Shown here one piece after another: positions 61,007 through 64,000 of a stretch of DNA of 64,000 nucleotides. This DNA is from Cocleimonas sp. (GTDB taxonomy: Bacteria; Pseudomonadota; Gammaproteobacteria; Thiotrichales; Thiotrichaceae), in NCBI GenBank assembly GCA_021647365.1, contig JAKIUW010000003.1:71220-135219 (forward strand). The letters run 5' to 3'. Under the pieces are notes generated by a model. The model saw nothing but the letters and a program-made list of their open reading frames with translations, had not been told where the DNA came from and did not search any database. Numbering within the stretch: position 1 is the stretch's first letter; every line of letters starts with the position of its first letter. Made by a program: the position numbers and the translations under genes.

Positions 61007-62413
61007 CTATTTTCTCCAACGCCCATTTTGTTGGACAGGTGCATTCAGCCATAAAGCCAAATACATATGCGAGCCATTCACTTTATCTTTAGCGTTTAAT
61101 ATTTTTGCTTTAACAAACTCGTTATGAAGGCGCTTTAATAATACCGCATCAGATAGTTTGGCATACTTAGCGTTCCTTTTATAAAGCGTTAGCACATTAC
61201 GTCTTAGTGTGGATTTCCCTTCAATTAGGGATTTTGTTTCAACAACTTTTTCTATTGTTTTGTCTTTTTCCTCTTTTGTCGCATTAGGATCTGGAACAGT
61301 GATTGTTTTGCGTTGTACTAATGACGTATCTTTTTCTCCACGTTTGACTAATCTACGAGTTTTATTTTTCAAATACTCAGCATTTGCAAAGTCAGATAAT
61401 ACAGAGTTCATTAATAACTGGTCTCGCATATCGATTAAGCCTAACTTTGACTTTCGACGAGCAGGCTGTCGTTTGTTACGGTTAAAATTCTGAAAATCAT
61501 AAAGCTTATTATTGGAAACCAAATCTTTAAATGAAATAAGTTTTTGATTCTTAGAGTTAGGCAAACACTTCCAGTAAGGCACTAGAGCATAACGACCTAA
61601 CGTTTCAATTAAGCCCCATTCAATGAGTAGCCGAATAGCTTTATGGCGTGCATCAACTACAGACCGAGAAACGCTATAACCAATAGTATTGCCATCAATA
61701 CTCAAGCCAAATGAGCGATCGCGACCTCGTTGGTATACCGTTACCGTATTAGTTGAACTTGTATTGTTAACAACATCTCCAACGGCGGCATAAACCACTC
61801 TAAAGTCCATTGTCATTCGTGCTACATTGGTAATCCCACTAGCACTTGCTTCTACATTTGTTATTCCCCTTCCTTTACCAAACTCTACAGAGCCATCAAC
61901 ACTGCTATCTTTTCCACTCACTAACCGATCATATTCTGTTAAAGCACCGTATATCTGTAATGTGTCACCACGATAATGACTTACTTGGAAACTATCTAAA
62001 AAAGGAGATTTTTTACCTACGATGCTACCGTATCTCGCAGCATCAAATAGCTCATTCGCTGACGGGACATGGACAACACGGATTGGACCACCGATTCTTG
62101 ATATAAGACCCAACGTCATATCTTTAAAGTCACTGGGGATCTCACTGTTTGGATAAGTTACGGTTGAAACGTCTGTAGCATCTTTAGCTGATATAACGGC
62201 CAATCTGAGCGGGTTTACATTACTACCCATTCGTCTATAAGCGGTTAACATATCACCAAAACAGCCCAAGGCATTAGTCGCTGATGTTTTTGTTTTTACG
62301 GGAGGGGCTATTTCTTTACTAAACTCATTTTGTCTTTGAGAGCTTGAACAAGCACTCAACAAGAACACTGCAACACTAAAAGCAATGCCTATTTTTCTTC
62401 TCCTTTGTTCCAT
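61007..62413 (-). CDS. CsgG/HfaB-like outer-membrane secretion lipoprotein with long basic tail
   Basis: 468 residues from ATG 62413 (AAGGAAG upstream). Lipobox LLSAC at C22. The core (about 45-270) follows the CsgG/HfaB pattern: LGCFGDMLTA, IYGALTEYDRLV with a beta-barrel hairpin region, then VSRSVVDARHKAIRLLIEWGLIETLGRY near the end. CsgG forms a nonameric outer-membrane pore for curli subunits; HfaB does the same for Caulobacter holdfast anchors. The extra 200 residues at the C-terminus are Lys/Arg-rich and unlike any CsgG tail I know. Third gene of the cluster. Confidence 0.75.
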   Translation of the reverse strand: MEQRRRKIGIAFSVAVFLLSACSSSQRQNEFSKEIAPPVKTKTSATNALGCFGDMLTAYRRMGSNVNPLRLAVISAKDATDVSTVTYPNSEIPSDFKDMTLGLISRIGGPIRVVHVPSANELFDAARYGSIVGKKSPFLDSFQVSHYRGDTLQIYGALTEYDRLVSGKDSSVDGSVEFGKGRGITNVEASASGITNVARMTMDFRVVYAAVGDVVNNTSSTNTVTVYQRGRDRSFGLSIDGNTIGYSVSRSVVDARHKAIRLLIEWGLIETLGRYALVPYWKCLPNSKNQKLISFKDLVSNNKLYDFQNFNRNKRQPARRKSKLGLIDMRDQLLMNSVLSDFANAEYLKNKTRRLVKRGEKDTSLVQRKTITVPDPNATKEEKDKTIEKVVETKSLIEGKSTLRRNVLTLYKRNAKYAKLSDAVLLKRLHNEFVKAKILNAKDKVNGSHMYLALWLNAPVQQNGRWRK

Positions 62414-62503
62414 GACACACTTCCTTTTTATTCTTGTGGGGGAGAGAAAGCATACCACATAAGTGGTTAAAAAACAACAACCCTGTTGTATTTTTAATAC
62501 ACT

Positions 62504-62896
62504 CTATCGATGGATAGCAATTGAGTCCCCATCATTTTGGTTAATAATAATTATTGTACTTGCTCTTGTTCCTGGCGGAACAACCACAGACCCTGCATTT
62601 GTGTCACCGTTTGATTCGTTTCGAAATAGCGATGCATTTCTCCTAAAGCCATCGGCAGCTCTGTCAATTTGACGCGCATTATTCAAAACTTGAGCAACAA
62701 TAAAGTCAATATTGACATTATTTGAACTAAAGCGCTTATTAAAGTTATCTAAGCCAGTATTAAATTCGGGGGCCTTAAATCGGTCTTTCTCTGCGTAAAC
62801 AGGAGTAGTTATCAACACAAATGCACAGACGATAGAAAGAACCCCGCTAATTTTAAATAAGCACTTTTTATCACTCATTTTATCTTTCATAGTCAT
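62504..62896 (-). CDS. Small secreted protein with one subunit-like motif (candidate nucleator/anchor)
   Basis: 130 residues from ATG 62896; GGAG lies nine bases upstream. A five-codon longer start is possible. The signal ends at VYAEK. The middle has NIDFIVAQVLNNARQIDRAADGF. The end STIIIINQNDGDSIAIHR (113-130) resembles the two motifs of the next protein. I do not recognise a family. It lies 91 bases before the CsgG-like gene. CsgB- or HfaA-like nucleation is a guess from motif sharing. Confidence 0.6.
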   Translation of the reverse strand: MTMKDKMSDKKCLFKISGVLSIVCAFVLITTPVYAEKDRFKAPEFNTGLDNFNKRFSSNNVNIDFIVAQVLNNARQIDRAADGFRRNASLFRNESNGDTNAGSVVVPPGTRASTIIIINQNDGDSIAIHR

Positions 62897-62945
62897 GGTT
62901 CTTTGCTCCATCGTCTGTGCATTGGTTTACTTTCGTACTACTATC

Positions 62946-63272
62946 TTAGTACAAGTTTACGTTAGTTGATCCTGATGTTGCGTTACCAACTGCAATAGAA
63001 CCATGTGCAGTATTCATAACGGTAAGTTTGCGCGCACAACCACAACTATTGGCATTAATGTTCACAGAACCCGCTACTGCACGACCACCTGCTACTCCTA
63101 TGAAGCCTGCCGCTCCGCCAGGACCAATTGCACCTGCAGCCACAACGACATCACCAACTGCAATGGCACCATTTGCATTGTTTGTTGATTCAATGACCAA
63201 CTTACCTGCAGATGCAGTCGTTGATGTTAAAAGAGCTAATACAGCTGTTGCTGCTAATACTTGAATTTTCAT
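62946..63272 (-). CDS. Small secreted Gly/Ala/Asn-rich protein with two motif copies (candidate fibre subunit)
   Basis: 108 residues from ATG 63272, preceded by AAGGAA. The signal peptide ends near TASA. Two related motifs, KLVIESTNNANGAIAVGD (24-41) and KLTVMNTAHGSIAVGN (82-97), flank a glycine/alanine-rich middle. A CGC pair at 77-79 lies between them. The protein ends in VNLY. Low complexity, lack of hydrophobic core and Asn/Gly-rich repeats suggest an amyloid-type subunit. It is the first gene of the cluster, so probably the most highly expressed. Confidence 0.62.
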   Translation of the reverse strand: MKIQVLAATAVLALLTSTTASAGKLVIESTNNANGAIAVGDVVVAAGAIGPGGAAGFIGVAGGRAVAGSVNINANSCGCARKLTVMNTAHGSIAVGNATSGSTNVNLY

Positions 63273-63642
63273 GATAATTTCCTTATTAAAATAATTTAAA
63301 TAAACAATAATTAAAACAAAAGCTGTTAAAAGCAACTATCACCGTGCTACGACACTCTGATAGTATATTTCTAACCCCTCTCATCTCCTTCGATTACGGC
63401 TTAGGATCACTCCATATCCGTAGCACTAAAGATAGACCTGAAAAAAGTTCAATAAAATAGTCAATTAAATCTAATTAATTAGAACTAGATAGAATTAACT
63501 ACAGCCAGATTTATATTTTTGTTTATTTAGCGTATTCAAATAGATACTCACTCCTAGTGTGAAGATAGTTATTTATTTATAACATTTTCGTCTTTAACAG
63601 CTATTTAAAACTAGGAGGGTGTGCTTCAGATATTTAATTTAC
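63273..63642. other. 370-base upstream control region of the CsgG-like cluster
   Basis: No coding frame. It must contain the promoter of the subunit gene. Only a degenerate palindromic arm (63604-63626) is recognisable. The remainder is AT-rich. Confidence 0.5.
63604..63626. repeat. Palindromic element, degenerate arm
   Basis: TTTAAAACTAGGAGGGTGTG: a B-type arm with the G-run interrupted by A and no inner ATG. Confidence 0.75.
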
Positions 63643-63873
63643 TCACTTACAAACCGCCTGAACCCTCGTAGTATTAATATCACCAATAAAAAACTGCATT
63701 CCATCTACCGTAGCGGCAAGTTTAAAGCCTGTATATTTCGCTAAGTTGAAAATCCTTGAGTCCTTGATGCTCCAAAAAAATAAGCGTTGCGTACTGCTCT
63801 TTTCTGCCAATGAATTAAGTACGGGGCAGATCAAACTTTGTAAAGACACTTTTCCTCGGCATTGTTTAGCAAT
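63643..63873 (-). pseudogene. 3' remnant of a gene cut by an IS21-type element
   Basis: The last 76 codons of an unidentified gene (ending FIGDINTTRVQAVCK). The upstream part is replaced by the IS21-type end starting at 63874; the apparent ATG at 63924 lies inside that IS end. A GNAT-like fold is possible (FNLAKYTGFKLAATV) but unproven. Confidence 0.55.
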
Positions 63874-64000
63874 TGTCAATGAGCATCCAAAATTGACCCA
63901 CATAGGCATCGAATATTGACCCACCCTTGGGTTGTTATTTTAGCGCCTTTTGTTGGCTTTGTTTAAACCGATATGAATCATTTTTAGTCTCTATAATTGA
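63874..64000. mobile_element. IS21-family element, one end (continues beyond the window)
   Basis: Starts TGTCAATGAGCATCC and has two direct repeats of the form GCATCSAAWATTGACCCAC (63883-63901, 63906-63924). Ends with TGTCAA and multiple ATTGACCCAC units are typical of IS21-family termini. No transposase gene is seen in the 127 bases present. Confidence 0.6.

Noticed and set aside
63003..63264. Two plus-strand frames over the subunit gene
   Set aside because: Antisense shadows of a low-complexity gene with a clear signal peptide on the other strand.
1..64000. CRISPR array
   Set aside because: The repeated arms are irregularly spaced by kilobases and palindromic, with no spacer-repeat pattern.

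Overview
The window looks like the chromosome of an AT-rich gammaproteobacterium that probably oxidises reduced sulfur. The main evidence is a soxXYZA cluster with two cytochrome c haem sites and the SoxY sulfur-carrier tail, a pilS-pilR pair, the classical mrdA-rodA-mltB-SPOR-dacA-ybeD-lipB block, and an aapJQMP amino-acid importer. I cannot name the genus. No rRNA, tRNA or CRISPR array is visible.

Layout: 1-2215 pilS (5' truncated by the window edge) and pilR; 2422-5963 a FadL-type porin followed by a VolA-like surface lipase; 6054-10126 a thioredoxin-fold protein, a DUF4344 metallopeptidase and pbpC; 10421-13417 an isoaspartate-methyltransferase homologue and soxXYZA; 13638-20887 bepA, a MAPEG/TetR divergent pair, an ankyrin lipoprotein, a rhodanese lipoprotein, a hemerythrin, an IS30 remnant and an unknown membrane protein; 21521-27366 tmcA-nadE, mscL, a DUF2058 gene and ppa; 27395-34129 the cell-elongation and lipoate block; 34197-38682 ycgL, comM, a broken wzi-like gene, zapA and its partner; 39051-44800 the Aap importer, a GNAT and an EamA exporter; 45013-50943 an animal-type haem peroxidase, dxs-ispA-xseB, a periplasmic rhodanese and a small acidic secreted protein; 51081-59112 dtd, pip and a MoxR/DUF58/DUF4381/BatA/BatB-C/BatD operon; 59269-63272 a lipoprotein and a curli-like secretion cluster; 63643-64000 a gene fragment cut by an IS21-type end.

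Two things stand out. First, a family of short palindromic elements is scattered through the whole window. Its arm is ACAC, a run of 6-7 C, then ACTTTTACATG or TAGTTTTACATG. I count about 27 arms or arm fragments. Some are perfect 50-66 bp palindromes between genes. Others are single arms, and several lie in frame inside proteins (tmcA twice, the DUF58 gene, the start of pbpC), in different reading frames. This resembles the protein-invading Rickettsia palindromic elements. The elements also host other mobile DNA: a 170 bp hairpin element and an IS30 relic each sit inside a copy.

Second, 59797-63272 (minus strand) holds a CsgG/HfaB-like outer-membrane lipoprotein, two small secreted proteins sharing an 'N...G-x-IA[VI]' motif, an exported alpha-crystallin (Hsp20)-like protein and a CsgD-like LuxR regulator. 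I interpret this as a divergent functional-amyloid or holdfast-type secretion system in which an exported small heat-shock fold may be the chaperone. Function is inferred from fold-level resemblance only.
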